The notes under the pieces were generated by a model. That model saw only the letters and a list, made by a program, of their open reading frames with translations. It ran no database searches and was not told the origin of the DNA. From Massospora cicadina (lineage: Eukaryota > Entomophthoromycota > Entomophthoromycetes > Entomophthorales > Entomophthoraceae), in contig JAKSZP010015902.1 in NCBI GenBank assembly GCA_022478985.1, positions 108,106-172,105 of the forward strand: DNA of 64,000 nucleotides, written 5' to 3'. Numbering within the stretch: the stretch's first letter is position 1; each line of letters begins with the position of its first letter. Shown here piece by piece: positions 45,960-58,239 of this stretch. Both the position numbers and the translations under genes were made by a program.

Positions 45960-47200
45960 TTAGTGAAAGACTTGTGGAAAGAGGTAATCAAGTTTTAAGC
46001 ATGAGTGCAATTAAAAGCTGGACCATGCTAAATTCTGAAGCATCAACCCCCTTCCAGGTTACCAGGTACTCAATCCTTCTTTTCACCTGATGAGAGGCCA
46101 AAATCCTAACATATCTCTGGTTCTCCACCCACAAGGTATGACTCCGGTGTCTATGGAGTCAACCTTTAAACAGGGTCAACTTATTCTCATTGAAAGTAGA
46201 AAAATTGGAACTTCTCTGGTAAATCCAACTGGTATGAGGCATCGCTCACCTTTATAACAGTAAGGTAGGGTCTTATCCTCTTCAGTCTCAGCTTCTTGAA
46301 CGGCTTCTTGATGAAATATTCCTGGCGTCCAACATCACCAAATCCTCCTCCTTATACTCTAGGTCTTACCTTATCTTCCCGTCCACTTTCTCCTTGTAAG
46401 TCTTTATGGCAGTAGCCAAATTGGTGTTTGACTCCTTGTGTACTTTCCTAATGAACTTGGAAAAGTCCACCACAGCCTCCATCTTGGACCCCATCTGGGC
46501 TCCATGGTATAGGAAGGATTGTAACCATGATTAGAAAATTGAGAAAACCAGATTGAGGAGTGAATGGCGTTGTTATATCTAATCTGTACCAAAGGAGATG
46601 TGAGGCCCAGTTTGATTTATCAGCTGCCATGTAGCACCGAAGAGATATTTCCAAAAATTGGTTTAATCATAATGTATGCTTATTAGATTGAGGTTCTAAG
46701 GCAGTAGAACGGCACAGGCAAATTTAAAAAGCTTTAATAATTATTCCCTTAGTACAGAAGTGAATTGTGATCAAATATCACTGATATATCCTTGAGGAAC
46801 CCAATGGACAGATAAAGCTTGGCAAACAAACAACTTGGCCATCTGAGCCGCAGTTATTGTGGTGTTATATGGGATAAAAAGTGTGAACTTGGTGATCCAG
46901 TCCACCACTACCAAGCAACATACCATCAGAGAGGAGTAGTTTCACAATAAAATCTACAAAGAGGGAGTTTAAGGCCCATTTGCTTTATGGACTGGTACTA
47001 ACGACCTCACAAGGCTAGCAATTTGGTTTCATCCTGTTGCAGACAAGGCATCCTTGGTATACCTTACAACTTGAGCGGAAATTCCCTTCCAGTTATATAT
47101 ATGGTGAGTAAGTCCAAGGTTTTTATTAACCAGGGTGCCTTACAATTATTAATTGTGATGTTTCTTGATTATCTCTAGCAATTCGGTCCTTCAGGAACCC
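45960..47200 (-). pseudogene. G integrase with chromodomain
   Basis: Core blocks are CLVVVDWITKFTLFIPYNTT and ITAAQMAKLFVCQA (46905-46815; first catalytic Asp in VVVDW), then HWVPQGYISD near 46795. The linker includes FIRKVHKESNTNLATAIKTY and DLVMLDARNIFHQEAV (46440-46310). The chromodomain at about 46110-46010 is VKRRIEYLVTWKGVDASEFS. Stops interrupt the frame, and the region around the third catalytic residue could not be read. Confidence 0.7.
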
Positions 47201-48755
47201 ATAAGCGTCCCTGGAACCATGCCATATAATCCTTTATATGGTACCTATCTATGATATCCACCTGATTCAAAGTCATTTAAAGAGAGTTAAAGTATATTCT
47301 GTTGATAAGCACAGAAAAAGTACGACTTTTCTGAACATATCAAACTCCTCTAAATTCTTCAGAGAAGCAAGAACTGAAATGCATGCAGGGGAGGAGGGTA
47401 GCTTAGATACATCTTCCATGGGACATAACCGTGTGAATGTTATGCAACTCTACCTCCTTGAGGTTAGGAGATATGGCAGTGATACAGATCAGAGAATCAG
47501 CTAAACCATTCTCCAAGCCTTCTAAGAACTCATAAGAGAACACAAATTGGGCGAGGGTCTCATGCCATTGAGTTTTTTGGGGGTCAGGATATGAGGGGCT
47601 CAGTAGTTCAGCAGAGCCCAATGGTCAGTACAAACGCAGAATAGCGGGAAGGACCATGAAGATGAATGGCGCCAGTAGGTCAGTGCTACCACTACCACTA
47701 TTAGTTCTTTGTCATATATATCTTAATTCAACTTGGGTAAGGACACAGTATGGGAAATTATCCTACTAGATGCTCAACTCCATCTTTGCTTACCTTAACA
47801 GAGCCGCAGCAATAGAAAGGCTGAAGGCATCACTACCCTTTATAAACTCCATATTGGGATCCATGTGGTGAAGAACTGACATGGAGAGAAAAGTGCACTT
47901 TATAGCCTGGAAAGCATCCTCCAGTATTGAGGACCACTGAAGAAGTTTTGCCCCGCTGGTTTTATACAAGGGTGCTGATACTTCTAAAAGATTGACATAA
48001 ATTTCTTAAGGAAGATGCAAGTCCTCATAAAGCTCAATGATTCTTTAACTGAGATGGGCATGAGCCAATCCAAAAAAGTCTTCTCCTTGGCTGAAGTAAT
48101 CATGTGCCCTTTTTAAGAAAGGATGATCAAAGGGTGACTTGATACAAAAAACTCACAAATACTAATCTTCAGCATTAAGTTTCCTGCTTTCAAATGCTCT
48201 ACTACTTGCCTCAGGTAAATCTAGTGAGATGCTTGATCAGGGGAGAACACCAGAAAGTCATCCATATAGACCACAGCGCACACATCTAACAATTCTTTTA
48301 ATGCTACATCAATATGAAGTTAAAAGTGCAGTCGCATTATTGAGACCAAAAAAACCTGAAATTCAATAATTCCCTTCATAATATTGAATGAAGTGAGTCA
48401 TCCTGCACTTTTCTGATGCAAATCTGGTTAAAGGCGTTCAAGAAATCCAGCTTGGAGAAGAATTTGGCCTTCATCACATAGTAGGCAATTTGTGCCTCCA
48501 TACAAATGGGTTTTAGATTAGAGATGTAACATTATTCAAGTTACCATAATCTACACAAAGGCTTAGTGTAACATCTTCTTTTTCCACAAAGAGTAGCAGT
48601 GAGAATACCAGATAGGTACACTGATAAATGGCTCCCTTAGCACGTTGCTCCATATCCAAACTCTAATGATGCCTCTTCCCACAAAATCAAAGGATAATTT
48701 TAGTAGAAAATGCAGACCAGGTTAACTGTGTGTTTAAATTTAAACTTTAAATTTT
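47201..48755 (-). pseudogene. G reverse transcriptase and RNase H
   Basis: RT begins PLILWEEASLEFGYGA near 48690, then LLLFVEKEDVTLSLCVDYGN (48605-48550). VCAVVYMDDFLVFSPDQASH (48280-48225) keeps the YMDD catalytic box. LMLKISICEFFVSS and ITSAKEKTFLDWLMPISVKE follow, and the RNase H tether (about 47990-47900) is present. RNase H catalytic residues were not clearly readable. The frame is broken several times. Confidence 0.7.
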
Positions 48756-48769
48756 AATTTTTATTTGGG

Positions 48770-51700
48770 GAAGGCCAACCAGGGGACAGACACTTCTGAT
48801 AAGTAAACTAACGAAATGAACATCAGCAAGAGGAGGGCACCTCAGAGAGGCAAACGCTATCTCTTGTTGCCAGCGGGAACGCCAAGAAAAGGAAGGGGGG
48901 TAACGTGTGTAGGGGCTTGCGCCACTATTGAAAACGTATGTAGGAAGTATTCTGAAGCGATGAAACACACTTGAAACCAGGATGAAACCAACTGGCAGCG
49001 GCAGGGTGGAAGATACCCAAACATCCAAGCTTGAAAGTGGTCCACAAGGTGCGACTGGAACCGGTGTACAGATTCCTGGAGGGTGGGAGTAGAGCCTGAG
49101 ATAGCATCCAAGACAACCGTGTGGATAGTCCACATAGAGATTGAAACCACTAAGGCACAGAGGAAGGTGGTATAGGAGAAACCAAGGACAAGGCAAAGTT
49201 GTCCTTAGACAGGCTGAAAGGCTATGCCTGATACTGGCAAAAGAGACGCTGCACCTCACACCAAATCGCTTTTGAGGGAGGGCAATCTTCCAGGCGGTGA
49301 ACCAAGATACCATACTGGCCACACATGACACAAGATGAGTGCAAAGCGTTAGAGTTCACGCAGTATGGTATACTCATTTCAAGCATCACCACACATGGGA
49401 TCAATTATGTGGCTGCAGAAGATGGTGGTGAGCATACTTCCAAATGGCTTTCTGGGTATTGAGGGATTAGGGGATGTCCAACATGTGCAGGTAGTCCACC
49501 CTGGCTATGATAGGGGATCTCATGGGTTTCACCCCGTTCAGAATGGCTTGGCCTTATACTTCTTGGTGAATCAAGGAGTAGGGCGCCCCCTCTGGGCGGT
49601 GTGCCCATTGGTGCGAATTCTCCACTCAGCGCTCCGCATGGAGATGAGAATTCTTTTGAAGTGGGGCGACGTCCCATGTGAGCCCGCAGCAGAAGGGTGT
49701 GAGGCAAGGTACTTTAACAGAGAATGAGGTGAGTAGGATTTCTGAGGCCCAGGGCGTGGGAGAAGTTGAAGCAGGCCGCGCGTGACCAGTGCTGGGTTGA
49801 GATTGTTGGGTTGGTGACTGCAGCGACCCAGGTGCCAAGTATTTTGGCGGCGTGGACCTAATAGTTGAGCAGGCCCATGCCACCAATATGGTGAGGTCTG
49901 AACATGACATCCAGATGCACTGGCAGTGGGCGGCCTAACCAAAGCCACCCGTGCAGAAGGGCGTATAATGACTTGAATAAACAAGGAGAAAAAGTGATGG
50001 AGTGGTCCCCAAACCAAACTTTAGAAAGGAGCATATAGTTGGCTAGCACTACCCTGCCTGTAAGGGAGGACTGGCGGGCTTTGAGGGAAGCTATACGTTT
50101 CATAACATTGTCTAGGATATGGTTTTTCATCACCGTTGAGGCGTACCCTCCAGCCTCCAGCCACACCACCAAATGGCGGAATGGGCCAACTGTGGGGCTT
50201 GGCACAAAGGGGAGCACAAGCGGGCAGTTTGGGGTGGGCAGGGCAAGAGATCCCATGAGCAAGTTGATGAAGCAGGAAGAAAACAGGGCGCTGGGGCCCA
50301 GCGGGCTTGATACTGACCAAAGAGAACAATTTTGGTTTTGGAGGCGTTAAGTGCAGCATTAATTACCCTGGAGTAAACCTGGATAGTAGCTTCAAGCGCG
50401 CGTGCATCATGATTGTTAGACACCCAAACCACAAAATCATCAGCAAATGCCAACATCTTGCTTGGTGCTTGGCCTTTCACATGGACACCACTAAGTCTGG
50501 CATTTACATTGCGAAGAAGTGGGTCAAGGCTGAAGTTATACAAGAGTGGTCTTAGAGGGTCCCCTTGGAGTAGGCCCCTTTGAGAGAGAACTACATCCGT
50601 GAGGAAGCCAAGGCCATGCACAGCCATTGTGGCAGATTCCGTGAGCAACATCACCCAATTAATGAAGCAATAGGGGAGGTGGAACTTGTGGAGGCAGGCT
50701 CTGAGGTAATCCAAGTTGACTCAATAATAGGCCTTCTGCTGGTCTAAAAAAACAAGTGTTCCAGAAGCCGTGGAATGAAAGACGTTGGCCACGGTATGTA
50801 TGTTGTCCCAAATAGACCTTTTGGGAAAGAACTAAATTGCTCAAGGGGAAATGAGAGCAGAGGCAAAAATCCCTAGACGGTTTGTCATGATTTTTGCAAA
50901 AAGTTTAGTTTCTGTGTTAGTAAGTGAAACGGGCGCCAGTTGTCCAAGTCCAGCTTATCCCCTTTCTTTTACAACGTTATCATGAAGGCCTCTTGTCCTC
51001 CAGGGAGGAGGCGAGTTTCCATAGGGCATTAGTTCATCGAGGCAAGCAGCAAGGAGAAAAAATCTTTGAAATACTTCTTATAGAACTCATAAGTAATGCC
51101 GTCTGGACCTGGGCTTTTCCTGTATTGTGCACCGCAAATGGCAGACCAGAGTTCATCCCAAGAAATCAAACTCATCAGCTCTAAATAATGGGAAATGGTG
51201 CGGATATGTGCACTTTTGAGAAAATTGTCCACTTTGGCCAGCTGAACTGGATTGGTGTGATACAATTCAGAATAATAATTTTGTACTTTAATTGCCACTT
51301 CAGCTAGAGTATATATGTCGGAGTGGTCTGGACTCTGCATCTGTGTGCAGGCCAAGCTTTGTCATGGTGCAATGAATTTGCAGAAAAAGTAGGCGGTGCA
51401 TGTGTCACCCACCATAATATTGTTTGCCTTGAACTGAATACATACCTGATGCTTGTGTTGTCTTACCAGTGAGTTGAGGCGAGTGGATACTTCTTCCCAC
51501 TTAAGACCCTAAGCTGGGCTGTAGCCTGCCGCTGGGACATTGGATTCCAGATGGTCCACTTCTGCCAGCATGCGCAAAATGACTGCCAAGGCAGCCTGCG
51601 AGCATGTGATGAGATGTGGCAACCCTGGCGGATTGTGTTTGCTTTGAAGGTTGACCAGGTAGATAGTGGGTCTGCACATAACGGTGTGGTAATTTCTGGA

Positions 51701-52500
51701 GCTGAGGTCTCGGTGTCCACCTATGAGGAAAACCTGGGCGACGTGATCTTGGCAGGGCGTAGTTTGCAACGCTTCAGCGCCTGTCCTCTGTATTGGACAA
51801 AGAGAAGGAAACTGAAACCATTCTGTGGTCAAATAAATCAATTTTCATCACTGTAAATTGAGATTTTTGGGATTGAATTTTCAACAGTGAGAGAATAAGG
51901 TCAATGCGGGACATAGATTACAGCTTGCCATTGTGCACATGGGGGCGATACATGTTAGGGAGTAGCGGTGCATGATGTGGCAGAGTATTGAACAAACCCA
52001 GGGTGCTTTTAGAACGCGGAGTTCTACGTGCCCCTGTGGGGGTGTAGGCGACGAGGGCCAGCGGTCTGTGGCTGGGTTGGTCCAGCAGTTCATGTCGCCA
52101 ACCACATATGGGTCAGGGGGTAGCAGGAGGGAATTGATGGCCAAGAAGGATTCCTGATGACCTTGTGCACAGGTTGGGGCGTAACTGTTAATGACAGCGT
52201 GCATTTTGTCGTCCTAAGAAAAGGTGACAACAAGGAAATGGCCGTTGAGGTATGATGTTGATGAAATAAATTTAAAATTATGGGTAACTCAAACAATCCT
52301 CCCACAGTGTGGTGACCAAAAGGAAAGGGAAGGGAGGAGCATGGTTGCCCATGTGTCCTCTGCACCACGTGGACAGTGGGTTTTCTTAATGGCCAGGATG
52401 TCCACGGGTAAATTATCTTTTAAAACTCAGTTACATAGCCTGGGACGGTGAGGCCTTGAGTCCAGACATGTTCAATGTCCGAGAGTAAAGGCTCCCCCAT
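48770..52500 (-). pseudogene. LINE-A3 ORF2: endonuclease, reverse transcriptase, C-terminal finger
   Basis: The ATG at 52500 is followed by a 1-nt slip relative to A2. Endonuclease: VVGDMNCWTNPATDRWPS near 52100. The linker (51841-51463) is close to A2. RT: MSLISWDELWSAICGAQYRK and GPDGITYEFYKKYFKDFF (51170-51050). 50714-50130 is open for 194 codons with AMAVHGLGFLTDVVLSQRGL-type sequence, LQGDPLRPLLYNFSLDPLL and MLAFADDFVVWVSNNHDARA, with FADD intact. The C-terminal finger ALHSSCVMCGQYGILVHRLE is at 49350-49290. Frame changes and stops remain between domains. Confidence 0.85.
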
Positions 52501-52506
52501 AGCAAC

Positions 52507-53690
52507 TTAGATGTGAGGGGAAGGGCACCCATGCCCTTCAGCCTTCTCTTTTTCGGCACATTGCTGTGTGGCAGCACGGGTATTCTGTGCTATGGAGTAA
52601 GGTTTGTTATGGGTAGCTTTAGCGGTGGGGTTGATGTCAGCTTTTGCCTTCTGTTTATTTCCCCCCTTGGATAGTTTTGTTTTTTGTGCAGTGTGCACTT
52701 GTGATGCACCATTGCCTGTTGACAAAATTTCAGAAGGTAGATTGGTGGGTGATTCGGTTTTGTTTAGAGCTTGGTAACATTGGGCGGAAGAATCTGACTC
52801 ACCCATTGGGTTGTCAGCTTAGGTGGGCCAATCTGATTGGTGGAGGGATTTGCAAGCCACTTCCTCAGCAAATGATTTGATGTCCTCCTGGGTCTGGGCG
52901 GGCAGAATCATGGATGCAATCATGGCCGCCACCTTAGCCACCGCCTTGTGGGCATGAATGGCCTTCTTATGCTCCTTCAGGGACACAGGTTTCACTTGAA
53001 TGTAGCACCCAGGCGCGCCCCATGGGAAGGCTGTGTCAGTGTCTACTGCCAGTTCATAGTGGGCATTTACACCGCACATTGCTTCCAGGATTATTTTGGT
53101 TTGAGTAATTCCCTCCTTGGTGGAGCAGGTATGGGCCTTGTGGCCAAAATCGCAACAGAAGGTACAGATAGGAGGCGCGCTATCCACAGTGACCTGGAAT
53201 GGGCGGAATTCTTGCCCATCAATTTCCACAAAAACAATGTGAGGATTTGGGTCAAATCTTCCACTACCCCCATGGATGGGGTGAGAACAGCAATCGCTTT
53301 GCCTGTGCACAGGTCTAGCATGAGCATAAAGTGCTGCATCTTGAAGGACTGGATTTCCCCATATTTGGCGAGCCCAGCCTTCAGGTGGTGCTCCAGCACA
53401 GTGCGCTTGACTGTAGTAAGGAGAAAGTCAAAAGCTACAAAAATTTGGTTCAATTTAGTCCAGCGGGTGCATTTTGTTTTGACCATACGTTGACCATCCA
53501 GGAGGTCCACAACTACTTGCACATGTGCAGGTCCATCCGCCTCAGTTTTGTTCTCAAAACCAAGATCCAGACAACCACAATGCATGGAGTGAGGTGTGAC
53601 ATACACTGCATTCGGGAAATGTGTAAAGACATCTCCACAAAACTTCTAAAGCGCTGATTGTTGAATATCCAGGAAAACACGCACCCCATG
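52507..53690 (-). pseudogene. LINE-A3 ORF1 (gag-like, CCHC zinc knuckle)
   Basis: VYVTPHSMHCGCLDLGFENK near 53606 opens the best block, with MVKTKCTRWTKLNQIFVAFD and EHHLKAGLAKYGEIQSFKMQ. After a frame change near 53260 come IVFVEIDGQEFRPFQVTVDS and the knuckle CTFCCDFGHKAHTC (53170-53130), then GVNAHYELAVDTDTAFPWGA and a Lys/Ala-rich tail ending EGHGCPSPHI-TAA at 52509-52507. The TAG before KFCGDV and the TGA before SVEHGVRVFLDIQQ occur at the same places in A2. Confidence 0.82.
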
Positions 53691-54012
53691 TTCTACTGAT
53701 CATAGTGGTTGGGAGTGCGGCTTATTGATGAACTGGTTGCAGCGCGCTTGCCAGGCCAAAACTTCTTGTGAAATGGTAACCGCCAGTTTTTTACTATTAT
53801 TTCTATCCATTCCGCCAGTTTCGCGGGGCAATTATAAAACTTGGTTGATGTGGGGCCTGCACCTGTGCCCTTAACTTGCTTGCCTAACTGCTTCCCAACA
53901 TTGGGTGCACACTAATCTCCTCAACGAGATCATAAACTTACCTAGAATTGAATTAAATATGTTGCAAAATGGTTTGTAACGAGAAAGAAAAGTTCCAAAC
54001 GTTTATGGTATA

Positions 54013-54780
54013 TGTTGGAATCTTGGCACTTTATGTGCTCGCTGGTGCTTTGGCACATAATTTCAACAATGAAGAAGTTGCAGGAGTATTAAAACTCTTG
54101 ACAGCTGTTTAAAATTTGATGGGGGAGTATAGACTACATATATATTCTAATTTTATAATGTTATTAATATAAGAACTGAGTATAAGAGATGAACTCCTTT
54201 TAAATTGAAGCCTTTTAGTATTTACGCTATTCCAAGGCTGATAGTGATCTTTGAGGGAATTAAGGTTAGGTGGAGGGTGTCTCAATAAAGCTAAATGATA
54301 ATTTAGCCTTTTAGCAATCTCAAAAATCCTTTCGCTGCAATAGGGCTTAATTTTAGATGTTAAATTGATGGCTGACTGACATATTCATGGGGTAACATCT
54401 CAATATAATATCTCCAATCAGCCATCTTGGAAATATTTCAGTTTGGCCAATTTCTGGTATTCTTAGTTATTATTGGCTGATAAAAATTTCATCCTCAGGA
54501 CCCCTTTCAGGTCTATAGAAGGGGCTGATTTTCTCTAGGAGGTAGCATTAAAATTTAAGGTAATTATAGGGAGGACTGTAAAGTCAGTTGGCCTATTCTA
54601 CTTAGGGTTCAGCGTGACCATATCAAGACATCAAAGCTATTCAGACGATAAATAGGAGAAAACTATTACTCTGATCAGTATTAGCTACTAAGAGTTGGGA
54701 TGGAAGTTTTTTTAATATTCCTTAAGATATTTGACACTGGAACATTCTAATTAACTAGTCATACATCCAATTTTCCAATA
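54013..54780 (-). repeat. E 3' LTR
   Basis: Direct repeat of 59648-60414. Its inner end reads CCAATA where the 5' LTR has CCAACA. A hairpin around the TATA box has arms CCCCTT (54501-54506) and AAGGGG (54519-54524). Confidence 0.88.
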
Positions 54781-54959
54781 TTATTCCCTTAAAGAATGTT
54801 GGGGGAGAATAGGGGGTAGAAAATGTCTATGTACTCGATTGATAGCAACTCCAGAAGCTATAGATTTGATGGAATATTCATCATCCCACTTATAGGAGAC
54901 AACTAATGTTATTTTCTAAATGGATCTGAGATTTTAAATTCTGTAAGTGATGCAGTTTG

Positions 54960-55900
54960 GGTAGTATAGAGCCAAGTCTAATATTTGAAAAAGAGTCATG
55001 AGGTGGTCAGAACTCATTAGCTGATTGGCCCTCTTTATTAGATGTTTTTATAAATTGATAATGGCCTCAGATTGTAGCTGAATGATGTGTATGAAAAGCT
55101 TCCTCATGGCTTGATCAGGATCGTCAGTTCTAGCAGAAATGACATTTTTAGGTAAGAGGGCAGGTATTTCAGGTTTTTGACCATATAGAACGCAGAAAGG
55201 AGACATTTTAAGGATCTGATGGTAACTGATACAATAGGCCATAGGTGCACTAGGCAAGAACTTATCCCAGCTTAGGGGTCTGAAGTGGCCACTTTCCTCA
55301 AAATAGATACCAAAGTTCCTTTCATTTTTTAATGGTACCATTTGTAAAAAGGTTATAGGGTGCCAAGAAGAGTTATTGTGCCCCATGGAGGTAGCCAGGA
55401 TTCTGATAAACCTGGAGGTGAAGTTTTTCCCATTGTCACAGAGTGGAACCTGGGGGCATCCATGGTGGGTGAAAATGTACTATGAGGGAAAGTTGCGGTA
55501 GCTTTGGCAGTTTGGGCTGAAAGAGCCACAGCTACAATCTAGTTTTGTAGAGTGATCAATTCCTACTAGTATATAGCGATTCCCACTGGTAGTCTGGGGT
55601 AGTTAACCTACCACACCTAAACTTATCGTGTGGAAAGGTTGCTGAGGGGTAGTAGGTTGATATTGATATTTGGTCTTGAGACTGGATTGCTTTTTGCAGA
55701 TTAAGCAGGCATCCAGGACTTTGATAATGGATTCCACAATTCCCTCCAAATAGTACCAATCTCTAATCCTTTCATGGTTCTTCCATACTCTGCCGTGACC
55801 AAGGGTAAAGTGGGCCTCCTTGATAATAGGTACTCGTTCTGAAGGTCAAAGATAGGGCAACCGCTTTGCCCCTACTTTTTCGTATAACTTTCCGCTCTCC
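54960..55900 (-). pseudogene. E integrase
   Basis: In sense order: zinc-binding region LGHGRVWKNHERIRDWYYLE and VLDACLICKKQ (55810-55670); core ISLGVVG and NRYILVGIDHSTKL (55590-55555; first catalytic Asp in GIDHST), then VPLCDNGKNFTSRFIRIL (55450-55395; second Asp). The third block VPLKNERNFGIYFEESG (55340) and the open stretch SHFRPLSWDKFLPSAPMAYC, SYHQILKMSPFCVLYGQKPE (55260-55170) follow the usual Gypsy pattern and resemble element K at the right edge. Stops are present between blocks. Confidence 0.8.
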
Positions 55901-56149
55901 ACCTTGGAGTTGGAGGAGTGTTGTGCTAGCATTTTCTTAACGCGTTCATTCTCATTCTCCTAAGCATCAGGGGTCATAAGGAGGTCATGCAATCTCATCA
56001 GCTTCACATTTACTTAAATGAAGAACAGGTAACTGAGTCAATTTATCAAATTTCATATGGCGAGTTCCAGCCAGTGTTCAATCTTCATATTACGATGTAT
56101 AAGATTAAAAACCAACGATCCAACCTTTCATTAGGATCCTTCATAATTT

Positions 56150-57250
56150 AGCCACTTTAAAGTGGCGTAGTCAGTAAGCACAGTGAAGGTGGTTCCATAC
56201 AAAAAAGGGTTGTAGTAATTTACAGCGAGTAGGACAGCAAGGCACTCCTTGACACAATTCTATAGCTGCATCCAGATTTTGAAGCATTTTTCTGAAATAT
56301 GACACTGGGTGATCCACGCCATTTTCATCAAATTGATCCAGGTCAGCTCCAATGGCATAATCAGAGGCATCAGTAACAAAATGAGGGCTTACCATAGTCT
56401 GGGTGGCGTAGGACAGGATTCTCTTAAAGCAATCTCTTTAGAATCTCAAATGTGGCCTTTTGTTAAGAACACCAATTTAAAGGGGTGTTTTTTACCCAAC
56501 AGTTGAATGAGAGGCTCACTGAGCTGGTTGAACTTGGGAATGAATTGATAGTAATATCCCATCATCACAAGAAACACCCGGATATCTCATAGGTCTTGAG
56601 GTGGAGGCATTTTTGAAAATGCTTCAACTTTATTTTGTAGGGGTTGAATCCCTTATTTTAAGATAGCATGTCCAAGAAAGTCTAATTTCTTTAAAAAAGT
56701 ACGTTTCAATGGTTTCAACTTAATTTTAGAAGCACACAGGCGTTAAAAACTTCCTTTAGTTGAGCGAGATGCTCGTTGAAAGTTTTATAGAAGACCGTGT
56801 TGTCATTAAGATTGACTATCAATCAACTTTGCTTGATATTCGTTCATATATGATCCATTCCTCGTTGGAATGATGCGTGTGCATTGCACAACCCTAGTTG
56901 TAATTGTGTAACTAGGTTATAACTTCACTGCAAATGTGAGCACATTTCTTTTGGTCTTGTGGGGAAAGGTCCATTTGCCAGTATCCGCGGTCCAAGTCCA
57001 TTGCAGAGAATAGTTTGGAGTCAGAGAGTTGTGCAAGAGCCTCATCAATGTGTGGGATGTGATAACTATCTTTTTTGTGATGTTGGTCATTTTTTGGTAG
57101 TTCATAACTACCCAATGACCTCCATTTATTTAATAAGAAAGATAGGAGACGCTCAAGGGTTTTGGGAAGATACAGTAACCCAGCGTCTAGTGGCTTCTTG
57201 AGCTCTTTCCTCATTTGCTGCTCTTCAATCTTCTACTTATGAAAAGGTTT
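56150..57250 (-). pseudogene. E reverse transcriptase and RNase H
   Basis: RT: KKDSYHIPHIDEALAQLSDS and KLFSAMDLDRGYWQMDLSPQ (57080-56970; first catalytic Asp in MDLDRGYW). The following part, which should hold the xxDD box, is scrambled around 56800; I did not find an intact one. RNase H: VSPHFVTDASDYAIGADLDQ and NGVDHPVSYFRKMLQNLDAA (56390-56280), with the first catalytic Asp in TDAS present. Confidence 0.8.
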
Positions 57251-57959
57251 ATATCATATAGGACTGGCATCAATAACATCAATTATGTGGCTCCAATTCT
57301 TCATGAGCTCATAATAGGTATCAGATCTAAATAAAATATCACTATAAGTATATAATAGAGTGTACTTTTTTAAGCTCTTCTGAGGGTAGTACATCTGAAA
57401 CATGAATATTAGCCAGAGTACATAACATTTTGTCAGTAACTAAATCTATCTCTAACAAAGACCCAATACTGTGAACTTAAACAATATCCTCATTGGGAAT
57501 CAGCAGACCTTTCACTATCTCCTGATGTTTTTTCACAATAAAGTCCTTATTAGTAAGATTCCCCAGATGAATATAAATAGGTCGCAGGTAGGCAGGATCT
57601 AATATACCAGGGTATACTTGAACTTCTAAGGGACTTACCCCATCAATGATGGTTATGTGTAACAAGCTGTCTTGAGTGATTTGTAATGTAACTTAGTGTC
57701 AATTGACTTTGTTCACCTGACTTATTTAATGTCTCCTCTTTGGCATAAAAAGGAATGCCTCTAATGCGTCCACCAAATTAGGCAAATTTTTGTATGGCTC
57801 CTGGACGTGGTATAGTGCAGTGATAGAACAAAAGAAAAGTACTTAACTGAGTAAGAGTATCCCTTTTGGTTAGGTTCTTTATTGGTTAGAATCAGAAGAA
57901 ACACATAGTGGAGCAGGAGAGAAAACCCTCCTTCATGTTAATGATTCCGTCATACTCAA

Positions 57960-58205
57960 GAATATATTAAGTGCCAATAAGCATATCATAATTATGGTTA
58001 TTCAGAGCCACATCTGGCGCTGACATAATAAACTTCCCAAATCTGAGGGGTAAAGAGGAATATGCCCCAGTGGAGCGTGTACCAGTGGGACCCGCAGTTC
58101 CATACTTTTTAGAGTATTCCAGTTCAGGCACCAACTTATTCTTCTTGATAAGTTTTGAGGAGATCACATTGATTGGTGAACCAGTGTCAAGGGTGCCATA
58201 GCCCT
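57960..58205 (-). pseudogene. E protease
   Basis: GTLDTGSPINVISSKLIKKN (58195-58140) has an intact retropepsin D-T-G-S active site. It is followed by KKYGTAGPTGTRSTGAYSSL and PLRFGKFIMSAPDVALNNHN, YDMLIGT. The same arrangement is seen in the H remnant at 16033-16320. The frame closes after LIGT. Confidence 0.8.
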
Positions 58206-58239
58206 AACTTGTTGATTGTGACCACCACCTTGGTTACAG

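Larger units (their letters stand above)
45179..48755 (-). mobile_element. Chromovirus G, 3' half only
   Basis: Order in sense orientation: RT, RNase H, integrase, chromodomain, 3' LTR. It is related to D1 (shared LTR landmarks and chromodomain). The 5' half (5' LTR, gag, protease) is missing: sequence stops at the 3' end of LINE-A3 and does not resume beyond it, where 18 bp and then Gypsy E follow. Left of its LTR is the remainder of the H LTR. Confidence 0.75.
48760..53994 (-). mobile_element. LINE-A3, full-length non-LTR retrotransposon
   Basis: It is collinear with A2 on the opposite strand from a 5' end AACTTTTCTTTCTCG (53994) to a 3' end CCCCTGGTTGGCCTTCCCCA then AATAAAAATT (48760). 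The length is about 5.2 kb. It has the longest ORF2 stretches of the A family. A clear target-site duplication was not found; the right flank is only 18 bp long before Gypsy E begins. Confidence 0.88.

Noticed and set aside
48721..54012. Target-site duplication of LINE-A3 (AAAC-GTTT-like sequences on both sides)
   Set aside because: Matches are short, gapped and in AT-rich sequence; not better than chance by eye.
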